Source: JANQIO01 sp036351375
GTDB lineage: Bacteria > Pseudomonadota > Gammaproteobacteria > Pseudomonadales > Halieaceae
DNA length: 64,000 bases
Reading direction: 5' to 3'
Assembly: GCA_036351375.1 (NCBI GenBank)
Contig: JAZBOY010000092.1
Coordinates: 1-64,000 of the forward strand
Shown in pieces: positions 1-8,554 of this stretch. The stretch's first letter is position 1. The number at the start of each line of letters is the position of its first letter. The notes beneath the pieces were generated by a model. That model searched no databases. It was given only the letters and a program-made list of their open reading frames with translations, and had not been told where the DNA came from. The position numbers and the translations under genes are program-made.

Positions 1-92
1 AGCCAGCTGATTTCGCGGGGCATGAACTGGCTGGTATTAAGGTCGCCCAGGCGCAGGTTGAGGTTGGTCTGGGCTTCGTCGTATAGCGTCAT
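1..92 (-). CDS. N-terminal fragment, possibly polyphosphate kinase 1
   Basis: Only the first 30 codons lie in the window; the gene runs off the left edge on the minus strand. The reading begins with ATG at 92 and gives MTLYDEAQTN, then a stretch ending FMPREISWL. Polyphosphate kinase 1 proteins characteristically carry a RELSWL-type motif near the N-terminus, so PPK1 is the best guess. The fragment is too short to exclude another family. PPK1 would polymerise the gamma phosphate of ATP into polyphosphate at the membrane. Confidence 0.4.
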   Translation of the reverse strand, partial: MTLYDEAQTNLNLRLGDLNTSQFMPREISW

Positions 93-189
93 AAGCACAC
101 CAGTATAGCCCCGAATTGTTGCGTTTCCTCTACAAACGCCCGGTCAGAGCGCTGACAGCTTGACGCAGCGCAAGTCTGGAGGGGCCCTG

Positions 190-867
190 TCAACTGTGGC
201 CGGATTCGTCATCGCCGAAGTAGAGGCCTTCATCGAAGGTCTTTACAGCGCCCGGGAAAAAGACGCAGGCTGCGGTGACCAGCATGCCGTTGATAAATCC
301 CTCGGGGAACAGCACCAGCGCGAGCATCGGCCAGGCTTCCAGGGCGCGGCCCGCCAGCTCAGCTTCCCCTGCCAGCCACAGGAACCCTGTGGCCAGCACT
401 GCCACCGCCAGCGCGCACAGCATGCCGCCGGCGAAACCGCCGCCCAGGGTGTACAGGAACAGGTTCTGGCGTCGTGGCAGCCGGCTCACCAGCCAACTGC
501 TGAGACTGGCGGGCACAGCCACGCTGAACAGCCAGGCGGCGGGCAGTGCCGTTAGCGGTTCTCCGAGGATCAGCAGCTGGGCCAGCAGCGCCAGGCTGCC
601 GGCCAGCACCGCCAGGCACCAGCCCAGTACCAGCGTCACGCTGGTCATCGCCAGCAGGTGGACGCTGGCGACCTCTCCCAGGCTGATCGACATCAGCCAC
701 AGGCAGGTGCAGCCGAGGCTTGCACCCAGCACCAGATGCACCCGCGTCGGTACCGCCCGCAGGGCCTGCCAGGGCCCGTACCACACAGCAATTGCCAGCC
801 CTGCCAGCATCAACAGGGCGAGGAGCAGCAACAGCGGGCCGGGTATCAGTTCGGGATTGATCAGCAT
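190..867 (-). CDS. CbiM-like energy-coupling-factor permease family membrane protein
   Basis: This 225-residue protein is almost entirely hydrophobic, with about six predicted membrane segments. The C-terminal part contains LVLFPEGFINGML, then a short segment ending in an acidic tail (YFGDDESGHS). That pattern fits the CbiM-related family of proteobacterial membrane proteins annotated as energy-coupling-factor ABC transporter permeases. No ATPase or second ECF component lies beside it, so the substrate and even transport activity are unproven. It is a single minus-strand gene; the family assignment is from remembered motif pattern only. Confidence 0.6.
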   Translation of the reverse strand: MLINPELIPGPLLLLLALLMLAGLAIAVWYGPWQALRAVPTRVHLVLGASLGCTCLWLMSISLGEVASVHLLAMTSVTLVLGWCLAVLAGSLALLAQLLILGEPLTALPAAWLFSVAVPASLSSWLVSRLPRRQNLFLYTLGGGFAGGMLCALAVAVLATGFLWLAGEAELAGRALEAWPMLALVLFPEGFINGMLVTAACVFFPGAVKTFDEGLYFGDDESGHS

Positions 868-1099
868 CCGGCTAGCTTAGTGACAGTGCTCGCCGATGCA
901 CAGTAGGCTCCGGAGTAAACACTGACTGCGCGCCGCGCGGCGGCCCTCCGGGGGCTGCGGCGCCGGGCGGGGATTTGTGCGCCAGACTGGTGCGGGGCGC
1001 GTAGAAAAAAAGCGGGTTTAGAGAATTCCGTCGCGCTGGAAAAGCTGTTACTTTCCGTTTCAACTACAAGAATAGATATCTGTGAGGCCCCCCCATAAG

Positions 1100-1888
1100 A
1101 TGACCTACTGCGTGGCGATAGCAGCCAAAGACGGACTGGTGTTCTGCTCCGATTCCCGGACCAACGCCGGGCCCGATATTCTTTCTACCTACTCCAAGAT
1201 GCATGTCTACAACCTGGGCGAAGACCGCATGATCGTCCTGCTGAGCGCCGGCAACCTTGCGACCTCGCAGGCGGTGATTGCACAGATCGAGGGGGATATG
1301 GAGGACGAGGAGTCCGAGTCGCTGCTGAGCTGCAACAAGATGGTCGAAGTGGCCAACTACGTGAGTCGGGTCAGCCGCGAACAGCAATCTGCCGCCAGTG
1401 ATTCCACCGCCGAGTCTGATGTAGATACCTCGGTGTCTTTTATCGTTGGTGGCCAGATCGACGGTAATAAGCCTTCGATCTACATGATCTATTCCGCTGG
1501 CAACTTCATCTCCGTGTCTGAGGAGACCCGCTACCTGCAGGTCGGCGAAAGCAAGTATGGCAAGCCCATCCTGGACCGCATACTTCGCGAGGACACCAGT
1601 CTCGAAGACGCGGCGCGCTGCGCCCTGGTGTCCATGGACTCCACCATGCGCGCCAATGCCACCGTGGGGCCGCCTATCGAGGTGCTGGTGTATGAAAACG
1701 ACACCTTTGAGTCCGATCATTACATCAAGCTGACCGAAGACGATTCCTACCTCGGCACCCTGCGACGCGCCTGGTCATCGGCCATCAAGCAGGCATTTCT
1801 TGGTCTGCCCCAGTTCGAATGGGAAAAGCGTTCCGCCTCTCTGCGCCCGGTAACACCGCCGGCGGCAGACGAAAGCTTCCGCGACTGA
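1100..1888 (+). CDS. Anbu, ancestral-beta-subunit proteasome-like peptidase
   Basis: This 262-residue Ntn-hydrolase belongs to the Anbu family (COG3484), a bacterial relative of HslV and proteasome beta subunits that assembles into open helical or ring-like particles. I start at the ATG at 1100, six codons inside the longest reading, because it gives MTYCVAIAAKDG and so exposes Thr as residue 1 after Met removal. Counting from that Thr, Asp17 sits in CSDSRT and a Lys falls at 32 in YSKMH, close to the Thr1/Asp17/Lys33 triad of proteasomal beta subunits. It converges with the ATP-grasp/alpha-E/metallopeptidase operon. That association is typical for Anbu and suggests handling of an unusual peptide or peptide-modified substrate. 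Confidence 0.88.
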   Translation: MTYCVAIAAKDGLVFCSDSRTNAGPDILSTYSKMHVYNLGEDRMIVLLSAGNLATSQAVIAQIEGDMEDEESESLLSCNKMVEVANYVSRVSREQQSAASDSTAESDVDTSVSFIVGGQIDGNKPSIYMIYSAGNFISVSEETRYLQVGESKYGKPILDRILREDTSLEDAARCALVSMDSTMRANATVGPPIEVLVYENDTFESDHYIKLTEDDSYLGTLRRAWSSAIKQAFLGLPQFEWEKRSASLRPVTPPAADESFRD

Positions 1889-1898
1889 GCGACGCCCC

Positions 1899-2924
1899 CT
1901 AGGCCTGGCACTCAGGTGAAGGCTCGCTGCCCTTCGCGGCAGATGCCACGCGGGCGACTGCGCGCTGCACGAACAGCAGCTTCTCGATTACCACTGGAGT
2001 GAGAATGAAGGGATAGTGGTCGCGTTGACCCAGGCTGCGTCCCAGTTCGTTCAGGGGGATCACGAAGCGCACCCATGCGCTCAGTCGCTCCCGGGGATCT
2101 GGACCCGGATCCGCCGCCATTCCGTAACAGATGGCTGTTTCCAGGGTGTCTTCGATATGCAGGAAGTGCGCAAAACACTCCGCCCAGTCTTCCAGGGGGT
2201 GGGCGCTGGCGTAGGCGCTGATGTGTTCCAGCTCCCAACCCTCCGCAGGACCATTCTGGTAGTAAGCGTTCATTGCCGTATCGTAGTTTGCAGTCGGGTC
2301 GCCGAACAGCGCACTGAAGGCGCCGAGGTCGATCGCCACCTGCGGGTAGAAGAAGTGGCCCGCCTCGTGGCGGATATGACCCAGCACCGTGCGGTAGCGT
2401 TCGCCCATCAACTCACGTTGCTGCACTCGCTGGATTTCGTCAGCTTCCATGACGTTGATGGTGATCACACCGTCCTTGTGTCCGGTAGCCACGAAGTGTT
2501 CCAGCACGTCCGGATGGCTGCGCTTGTCTTCCAGGAAGTCGAAACGCATGCCGCCGCCGCTGTTCACGTCCAGCCCCAGCTTGCTCACACCTGCAATCAT
2601 GCGCCGCTTGGCGGCTTCCAGCCGCTTCCAGCGCAGCAGGTTTTCCTCTCGAGACATGGAGGGAATGGTGCGATTGAGCCGGCAGCCGGAACAAAGGGTC
2701 TCCCCGGAGCCCGCCTCGACCACGCCGTTGCACACTCCCCACTTGACGCGATTGTCACAGGGCCGGTAGCGACTGCCGTCGGCACCTACCCAGCCGTCCT
2801 CGTCGTCATCAAGCGAAAACACAGCCGCTTCCAGGGGCTCTGAAGCGACCCTCCGGCCGCAGTTTCCGCAGCGCGTGTTCTCGCAGAACAGAGCCTGCCC
2901 ACAGCGACAAAAATAGGGTGTCAT
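1899..2924 (-). CDS. putative zinc-binding metallopeptidase (COG4307 type)
   Basis: The protein has 341 residues. I start at ATG 2924, which overlaps the TAA of the alpha-E gene by one base and gives MTPYFCRCGQALFC; the longer reading only adds translated alpha-E antisense. The N-terminus has Cys pairs in CRCGQ, CENTRCGNCGRR and, further on, CSGC, so a zinc-ribbon region is likely. A metalloprotease motif, HIRHEAGHFF (HExxH-like reading HEAGH), lies near residue 185, with a later WAECFAHFLH that could supply a third ligand. It is the last gene of the ATP-grasp/alpha-E operon and meets Anbu head-on 10 bases away. Anbu loci often carry a transglutaminase-like protein in this place. Confidence 0.72.
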   Translation of the reverse strand: MTPYFCRCGQALFCENTRCGNCGRRVASEPLEAAVFSLDDDEDGWVGADGSRYRPCDNRVKWGVCNGVVEAGSGETLCSGCRLNRTIPSMSREENLLRWKRLEAAKRRMIAGVSKLGLDVNSGGGMRFDFLEDKRSHPDVLEHFVATGHKDGVITINVMEADEIQRVQQRELMGERYRTVLGHIRHEAGHFFYPQVAIDLGAFSALFGDPTANYDTAMNAYYQNGPAEGWELEHISAYASAHPLEDWAECFAHFLHIEDTLETAICYGMAADPGPDPRERLSAWVRFVIPLNELGRSLGQRDHYPFILTPVVIEKLLFVQRAVARVASAAKGSEPSPECQA

Positions 2925-3853
2925 TACTGCTCCGGCGTGAACCAGGTGTGCTGGATAACCTCGTGGACACCTTGCAGGCGAACCTGGATATCGTCGAGAA
3001 ACTTCTCCAGCGCCTCTCCCTCGAGCTCTGCACAGTTGGTGCGCTTCAGTTTGCGGTGCACTGACTGCACGGCTTTCAATGAATCCTGACCCCGTGGCAG
3101 CAGCTTCATGGCGTCTTCCAGCTCCAGCAGGCAGTGCGAGAGTGCCCGCGGGAATACCGGGCTGCGCAGCAGGAATTGCAGCGCATCCGGCGGCCGCACA
3201 TTGTGGCGCTCGCTGAGCCGGTACATCTGGTAAGCACTCAGGGACTGCAGGACGCTGACCCACATCACGTTCTGGTAGGGGCGGGCGTCCTCGTCGGGAT
3301 TGCCAAGCACCTCAGAAGCGACGTCGATGATACGGGTGGTCATGTCGGCGCGCTCCAGGTAGCGACCCATGCGCAGGAACTGGTAGCTCTCATCCTGGTT
3401 CATGGTGCCAGACAGCATGCCGGCAATCTGCTGGGTGGATTGCACCACGCTGTTGAGCACGCTGTGGCGCGATGCCCGCGGCAGGCCCTTGTTGGCGCGG
3501 CGTGCCACGCTCAGATACAGGCTATTGACGCGTTCCCACGTCTCGCTGGGTAGAACTTCGCGACTGGTACGCATATTTTCACGGGCATGAGTCAGGCACG
3601 TGATGATCGACGAAGAATTCTCCCGATCACTGAACACGAAGCTCATGATGTTCTTTTCGTTGGCCGCCCCGGGGCTCTGCGCAAACTGCTCGCGGGCGCC
3701 CAGCACGCGCAGCAGCAATTCCCAGTCGGGCTGCACATTCCGCGGCAAGTCCAGTATGACGTTGTGGCGTACCAGGATCAGGCGCGAGGTGTCTTCCGCC
3801 CGTTCCAGGTAGCGAGCCAGCCAGTAAATTCTTTCAGCAACTCTGGACAGCAT
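2924..3853 (-). CDS. alpha-E domain protein (COG2307)
   Basis: This 309-residue, almost all-helical protein starts MLSRVAERIYWLARYLERAE, the classic opening of the alpha-E family. The ATG at 3853 overlaps the TGA of the ATP-grasp gene by one base, so the two are translationally coupled; longer upstream reading is shadow of that gene. A second ARYLERAD-like helix (MGRYLERADMTTRIID) in the middle indicates the internal repeat known for this family. Alpha-E proteins have no assigned activity. They are almost always encoded next to circularly permuted ATP-grasp ligases and Anbu, and were proposed by comparative genomics to assist synthesis or binding of a ligated peptide. Confidence 0.85.
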   Translation of the reverse strand: MLSRVAERIYWLARYLERAEDTSRLILVRHNVILDLPRNVQPDWELLLRVLGAREQFAQSPGAANEKNIMSFVFSDRENSSSIITCLTHARENMRTSREVLPSETWERVNSLYLSVARRANKGLPRASRHSVLNSVVQSTQQIAGMLSGTMNQDESYQFLRMGRYLERADMTTRIIDVASEVLGNPDEDARPYQNVMWVSVLQSLSAYQMYRLSERHNVRPPDALQFLLRSPVFPRALSHCLLELEDAMKLLPRGQDSLKAVQSVHRKLKRTNCAELEGEALEKFLDDIQVRLQGVHEVIQHTWFTPEQ

Positions 3854-5361
3854 CAGCTCGCCTCCGTGTCGACGATCCAGGTGTCCTTGCTGCCGCCCCC
3901 CTGGGAGGAGTTCACCACCAGGGAGCCCTTGCGCAGCGCTACCCGGGTCAACCCGCCGGCGGTGACGTAGTGGTTCTTGCCCTGCAGGATGAAGGGCCGC
4001 AGGTCCAGGTGCCGGGGCTGTATGCTGTTGCCGCACAGGGTCGGTGCAGTGGAAAGCGCCAGGGCCGGCTGGGCCATATAGTTGCGCGGGTTTTTGCGAA
4101 TGCGTGCGGCGAACTCCTCGCGCTGCTTCTTTGTAGATGCCGGGCCGATCAGCATGCCGTAGCCACCCGATTCATTGGCAGGTTTGACCACCATGTTTTC
4201 CAGGTTCTTGAGCACATGATCACAGTGCTTCTTGTCCACGCACAGGAAAGATGGAACGTTGGGAATGATGGGATCCTCGTCGAGGTAGTACTTGATGATG
4301 TCGGGCACGTAGGTGTAGATCACCTTGTCGTCAGCAACGCCGGCACCCGGTGCATTGGCGAGCCCCACATTGCCCTTGCGCCAGGCGCGGAACAGGCCGG
4401 GGGTGCCCAGCATGGAATTGGGACGAAACACTTCCGGGTCCAGGAAGTCGTCGTTGATGCGCCGATAAATCACATCGACGCGCTCGAGTCCGCGAATGGT
4501 GCGCATATAGACCTTGTCATCATCGCCCACCACGAGGTCGGAGCCTTCCACCAGCTCGGCGCCCATCCGCTGCGCCAGGTAGGCGTGTTCGAAGTAAGCT
4601 GAGTTGAAGATCCCCGGGGTCATTACCACGACTTCAGGCTGGTCACCGGAACGCGGTGACAGCGAAGCCAACATGTCGAACAACTGCGAAGGGTAGTCGT
4701 CTACTGGCTCGATAAAATGCTTCTCAAAGAGCTGTGGCAGCACGCGCTTGGACACGGCGCGGTTCTCAAGCATGTACGACACACCGGACGGGACGCGCAG
4801 ATTGTCTTCCAGTACATACATGGTGCCATCACTGTCGCGCACCAGGTCCGACCCGCAGATATGCGACCAGACACCGTAGCGCGGCTTCGCGCCGATGCAC
4901 TGTTCCAGGAATTCGGGCGAGCTGTCGATAATCTCCCTGGGCAGGACCTTGTCCTTCAGGATGCGCTGCTTGTTGTAGATGTCGTCGATGAACTTGTTGA
5001 GCGCTACCTGGCGCTGTACCAGCCCCTTCTCCAGCACCTGCCATTCCTTCAGGGGAATGATGCGGGGGAGGATGTCCATGGGCCAGGCGCGATCGATATT
5101 TTCTCCGTCGCTGTAGACGGTAAAGCTGATGCCCATTTCCTGGATCGCGAGGTCGGCGGCCTGCTGTCGCGACAGCAGGTGCTTGATCGACATTTTGCGG
5201 GTGTAGGAGACGAGGCCGCGAGCGGCGGCGCGCGCATTGCCGGGGGAACTGATGATCTCGTCGTAGAATTGCCCCGGGTCGTAGGCGTTCCAGTCGATGC
5301 CTGGACGGGCGCGCTTGTAGGGCGCGGGCGCCTTGATGGCGGCGGCACTGGACTTGGGCAT
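3853..5361 (-). CDS. circularly permuted ATP-grasp ligase (COG2308)
   Basis: This 502-residue protein begins the operon with the alpha-E and metallopeptidase genes. The ATP-grasp core is permuted: a block with VLEDNLRVPSGVSYML near residue 195 precedes the lysine/glycine-rich strand VVKPANESGGYGML near 405. The C-terminal ALRKGSLVVNSSQGGGSKDTW block completes the site. The family is predicted to form amide bonds between an amino acid and a carboxylate (amidoligase), cytoplasmically, but no substrate is established. The start at 5361 (MPKSSAAAIK) is 180 bases from the divergently read gamma-glutamyltransferase, so promoters for both are expected between 5362 and 5540. Confidence 0.86.
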   Translation of the reverse strand: MPKSSAAAIKAPAPYKRARPGIDWNAYDPGQFYDEIISSPGNARAAARGLVSYTRKMSIKHLLSRQQAADLAIQEMGISFTVYSDGENIDRAWPMDILPRIIPLKEWQVLEKGLVQRQVALNKFIDDIYNKQRILKDKVLPREIIDSSPEFLEQCIGAKPRYGVWSHICGSDLVRDSDGTMYVLEDNLRVPSGVSYMLENRAVSKRVLPQLFEKHFIEPVDDYPSQLFDMLASLSPRSGDQPEVVVMTPGIFNSAYFEHAYLAQRMGAELVEGSDLVVGDDDKVYMRTIRGLERVDVIYRRINDDFLDPEVFRPNSMLGTPGLFRAWRKGNVGLANAPGAGVADDKVIYTYVPDIIKYYLDEDPIIPNVPSFLCVDKKHCDHVLKNLENMVVKPANESGGYGMLIGPASTKKQREEFAARIRKNPRNYMAQPALALSTAPTLCGNSIQPRHLDLRPFILQGKNHYVTAGGLTRVALRKGSLVVNSSQGGGSKDTWIVDTEAS

Positions 5362-5540
5362 GTGAGGAAAGGTCCTCTGTTGCGTCAGGGACGGCGTACC
5401 CTAACATACTGACTAGCATAGCGCATGTTCAGCGGCCTGCGTTGACACCTGTTGCTACTCTGAATAGGCTCTCGCAATGCTGTTTTTACCGGCCTTTCGA
5501 AGTCCCTGGCTCCCTGTTCCTCAACTGGATATCGCGCTAC

Positions 5541-7319
5541 ATGTTGCACGCTTTCAAGCTCGTACTGACTCCGCTGTTTCTGTTTGCCAGTCTCGTCGCC
5601 GTCGCGGTGGATGACCTCGGCGGAGGCGGCCGCCCGGTCGGCCTCGATTACTCACGCAGCCCGGTCTACGGCGCCCAGGGCATGGCCGCCACTGCCCAGC
5701 CGCTGGCCTCACAGGTCGCTATCGACATACTCAAGCAGGGCGGTTCCGCGGTCGACGCGGCGATCGCCGCGAATGCGGCCCTGGGGCTGATGGAGCCTAC
5801 AGGCAATGGCATCGGCGGCGACCTGTTTGCCATCGTCTGGGACCCGGCCTCGGGCAAACTCTATGGCTACAACGGTTCCGGCCGCTCTCCGCAGGGGCGC
5901 AGCCTGGAAGACCTCAAGCAACGCATCGCCGAGATGAAGAGCTCTGGCCGTTTGCCGGCAAATCACCAGGGCATCCCCGCCTTCGGCAGCCTTCCGGTGA
6001 CGGTGCCGGGCACGGTGGACGGCTGGTTCGCCCTGCACGAACAGTTCGGCAAGCTGCCCATGTCACAGGTACTGGCACCGACGGTCAGCTATGCGCGGGA
6101 GGGCTTCCCCGTGTCCCCGGTGATCGCCTACTACTTCGGCGGCAACCTGGCGCGCTTCAACCGTGATACCGGCATGATCGAGGAGTTCAATAACGCCCAG
6201 GCTACCTGGTTCAAGGGCGGGCGCGCACCGGCCCAGGGTGAACTGTTCCGAAACCCGGACCTCGGCAATACCCTGGAGATCATCGGTCGTGAAGGCCGTG
6301 ACGTGTTCTACAAGGGCAAGCTGGCAGAGGTCATGGCCAAGTACTTCGAACGCATCGGCGGCGACCTGAAGCTGGCGGACTTTGCCGCCCACCGCGGCGA
6401 GTGGGTGACCCCCGGCAGCGTGAACTACAGGGGCTATGACGTCTACGAATTGCCGCCCAACGGCCAGGGTTTTGCAGCGCTGCAGATGCTCAGCATTCTC
6501 AAGAACGTCGATTTCCAACAGTGGCCCCGCTCTTCGGCGGAGGTGTTTCATTTCATGGTTGAGGCCAAGCGGCTCGCGTTTGAGGATGTGGCGCGCTACT
6601 ACGCCGACCCGGACTTCTCGCAGATGCCGCTGGAGGGGCTGTTGTCGGATGAGTACGGCAAACAGCGCTTTGCCCTGATCGACCCCGGCAAGGTCAACAC
6701 GGCGCTGGTGGCCGGCGAGCCCAAGCTGGAGGGTGAGGGCGACACCACCTACCTGACCGTGGCTGACTCCACCGGCATGATGGTGTCCCTGATCCAGTCC
6801 AACTACCGCGGCATGGGCAGCGGGTTGACCCCGGACGGGCTGGGCTTCATGTTCCAGGATCGCGGCGAGCTGTTCTCCCTGGACCCGACCCATCCCAACG
6901 CCTACGCGCCGGGCAAGCGTCCCTTCCACACGATCATCCCCGCCTTCGTGATGAAGGACGGCAAGCCCTATATGAGCTTCGGTCTCATGGGTGGCGGCAT
7001 GCAGCCCCAGGGGCACGTGCAGGTGTTGATCAACCACATCGACTACGGCATGAATATCCAGGAAGCGGGTGATGCTGCCCGCTTCCTTCACGACGGCGGC
7101 CGCAGTCCCACCGGCCTGCATGGCGACCTGATCGGCACCCTGTACCTGGAACCCGGGGTGCCGGAGGCCACCCGGCGACGCCTGGAAACCATGGGGCATC
7201 GGGTGCAGATTGACGACAGCGGTTCGCGCTTCGGAGGCTACCAGGCCATTCTGAGGCAGGGCAGCGTCTATTCCGGTGCGACCGAGATGCGCAAGGACGG
7301 CACGGTAGCGGCCTACTAG
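5541..7319 (+). CDS. gamma-glutamyltransferase family Ntn-hydrolase
   Basis: The protein has 592 residues from ATG 5541, chosen because it leads directly into a signal-peptide-like hydrophobic stretch (FKLVLTPLFLFASLVAVAV). The longer reading from 5442 would place 33 non-hydrophobic residues in front. The N-terminal half carries GGSAVDAAIAANAALG and EPTGNGIGGDLFA, hallmarks of the family. The likely autoprocessing site and Thr nucleophile lie in GEGDTTYLTVAD, and an oxyanion-type LMGGGMQPQGHVQ block lies near the end. It should be a periplasmic enzyme that cleaves or transfers gamma-glutamyl groups. Its position beside an ATP-grasp peptide-ligase operon is suggestive, but the genes are divergent. 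Confidence 0.85.
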   Translation: MLHAFKLVLTPLFLFASLVAVAVDDLGGGGRPVGLDYSRSPVYGAQGMAATAQPLASQVAIDILKQGGSAVDAAIAANAALGLMEPTGNGIGGDLFAIVWDPASGKLYGYNGSGRSPQGRSLEDLKQRIAEMKSSGRLPANHQGIPAFGSLPVTVPGTVDGWFALHEQFGKLPMSQVLAPTVSYAREGFPVSPVIAYYFGGNLARFNRDTGMIEEFNNAQATWFKGGRAPAQGELFRNPDLGNTLEIIGREGRDVFYKGKLAEVMAKYFERIGGDLKLADFAAHRGEWVTPGSVNYRGYDVYELPPNGQGFAALQMLSILKNVDFQQWPRSSAEVFHFMVEAKRLAFEDVARYYADPDFSQMPLEGLLSDEYGKQRFALIDPGKVNTALVAGEPKLEGEGDTTYLTVADSTGMMVSLIQSNYRGMGSGLTPDGLGFMFQDRGELFSLDPTHPNAYAPGKRPFHTIIPAFVMKDGKPYMSFGLMGGGMQPQGHVQVLINHIDYGMNIQEAGDAARFLHDGGRSPTGLHGDLIGTLYLEPGVPEATRRRLETMGHRVQIDDSGSRFGGYQAILRQGSVYSGATEMRKDGTVAAY

Positions 7320-7336
7320 GAATCTCCGGTCTCGCG

Positions 7337-8551
7337 TTATACCAGGCCGAACACCCGCAGCACTTTCAGGGCGCCCAGGCCTACGGTAACCAGCACCACC
7401 AGCGCGCCCAGGCCGTTGGCCAGCGAACTGTTGCTGTGTTCACCGAGCGTGCCCCGCCGGTTCATCACCACCAGCAGGAATATCGCACAGATCGGCAACA
7501 GGAATCCGTTGGCGGCCTGGGCAAACAGGATGGCCAACAGCGGCTTGGTGCCGACCGCCGCAAACCCGGTACCGCAGAGCAGAACCGTGATCCACACGGC
7601 CCTGAAGCGGCTACTCCTGAGTTCCTGTGACCAGCCCAGTACCCCGCACACGGCGTAGGCGGCCGCCAGCGGCGCGGTCACTGCGCTGCTGAGGCCCGCG
7701 GCAAAGAGCCCGGCGGCGAAAAAGTAGCGCGCGCTGCTCCCGAGCAGGGGTTCGAGCTGCCGCGCCATGTTGGCGGCGGAAAACTCCGCTTCGCCACCAA
7801 AGAAAGCTGCCGCTGAAGTGCTGAGCACCGCCAGGGTGATCAGCCCGCCGAGGCCGATCGACAGACCGGTATCCACACGCGCTTCCCTCAGTGCCTGGCG
7901 GGTGTCGACGTCAGTGGACCATTTCTCCTGCACCGCGCTGGCGTGCAGGAACAGGTTGTAGGGCACTACCGTGGTGCCCACCAGGGCGATCACCGTCAGC
8001 AGCGAGCCCTTTGGCACGCTGGGTACCAGGGCCCCCTGCAGCATGGCGCCGAGATCCGGGCCCACCTGCACCAGGGTGGCGAGGAACACCAGGCTCATCA
8101 GCAGTACCAGGGCCACCAGCAGCTTCTCGATCAGTGCATAGGTCCCCGAGGCCAGCAGCAGGCCGGCGAGTGTGCCCACCAGCAGCGCCCACACGCTCAT
8201 GGGCAGGTCGAAAATGCTCTCCAGGCCAATCGCCGCGCCAATGATATTGCCCGCTTCATAGGCTGCATTGCCGAATCCGATGGCGGCCACCACCAGCGCA
8301 ATGGCCAGCCCGCCCAGCCAGCTGCCGGCGAAGTTTTCCCGCAGCGCCTCGGCCAGCCCGCGCCGGGTGACCAGGCCCAGCCGCGCGGCCATGTCCTGCA
8401 GGACCATGGTGGCGAATATCGAAAACAGCAGCGCCCACAGCAAGGCGAAACCGAACTCGGCGCCGGCGATACTCGCGGTGGTGACGGTACCCGGGCCGAT
8501 GAACGCCGCCGTCACCAGGATTCCGGGGCCAAACTTCGAACGCTGCGTCAT
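7337..8551 (-). CDS. NRAMP-family (SLC11) transporter with atypical metal-site motifs
   Basis: This 404-residue protein has about eleven membrane helices and the NRAMP fold signatures, but its key residues differ. The first-helix DPGN motif of Mn/Fe transporters reads GPGT here (AAFIGPGTVTTASIAGAE). The sixth-helix MPHN motif reads VPYN (GTTVVPYNLFLHAS). The Asp, Asn and Met that bind transition metals in MntH/DMT1 are therefore replaced, apart from the Asn of helix 6. Related divergent family members transport Mg or act on other substrates, so an Mn importer role should not be assumed. The stop lies 17 bases from the gamma-glutamyltransferase stop (convergent); the start is 4 bases past the upstream glycosyltransferase stop. 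Confidence 0.8.
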   Translation of the reverse strand: MTQRSKFGPGILVTAAFIGPGTVTTASIAGAEFGFALLWALLFSIFATMVLQDMAARLGLVTRRGLAEALRENFAGSWLGGLAIALVVAAIGFGNAAYEAGNIIGAAIGLESIFDLPMSVWALLVGTLAGLLLASGTYALIEKLLVALVLLMSLVFLATLVQVGPDLGAMLQGALVPSVPKGSLLTVIALVGTTVVPYNLFLHASAVQEKWSTDVDTRQALREARVDTGLSIGLGGLITLAVLSTSAAAFFGGEAEFSAANMARQLEPLLGSSARYFFAAGLFAAGLSSAVTAPLAAAYAVCGVLGWSQELRSSRFRAVWITVLLCGTGFAAVGTKPLLAILFAQAANGFLLPICAIFLLVVMNRRGTLGEHSNSSLANGLGALVVLVTVGLGALKVLRVFGLV

Positions 8552-8554
8552 GGC

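Noticed and set aside
872..1063. 63-residue minus-strand open frame between the CbiM-like and Anbu genes
   Set aside because: Low-complexity, Arg/Pro/Ala-rich composition without a ribosome binding site; it reads like random GC-rich sequence.
6063..7199. 378-residue minus-strand open frame opposite the gamma-glutamyltransferase
   Set aside because: Antisense shadow of a well-supported gene, with His/Val/Gly-rich composition.
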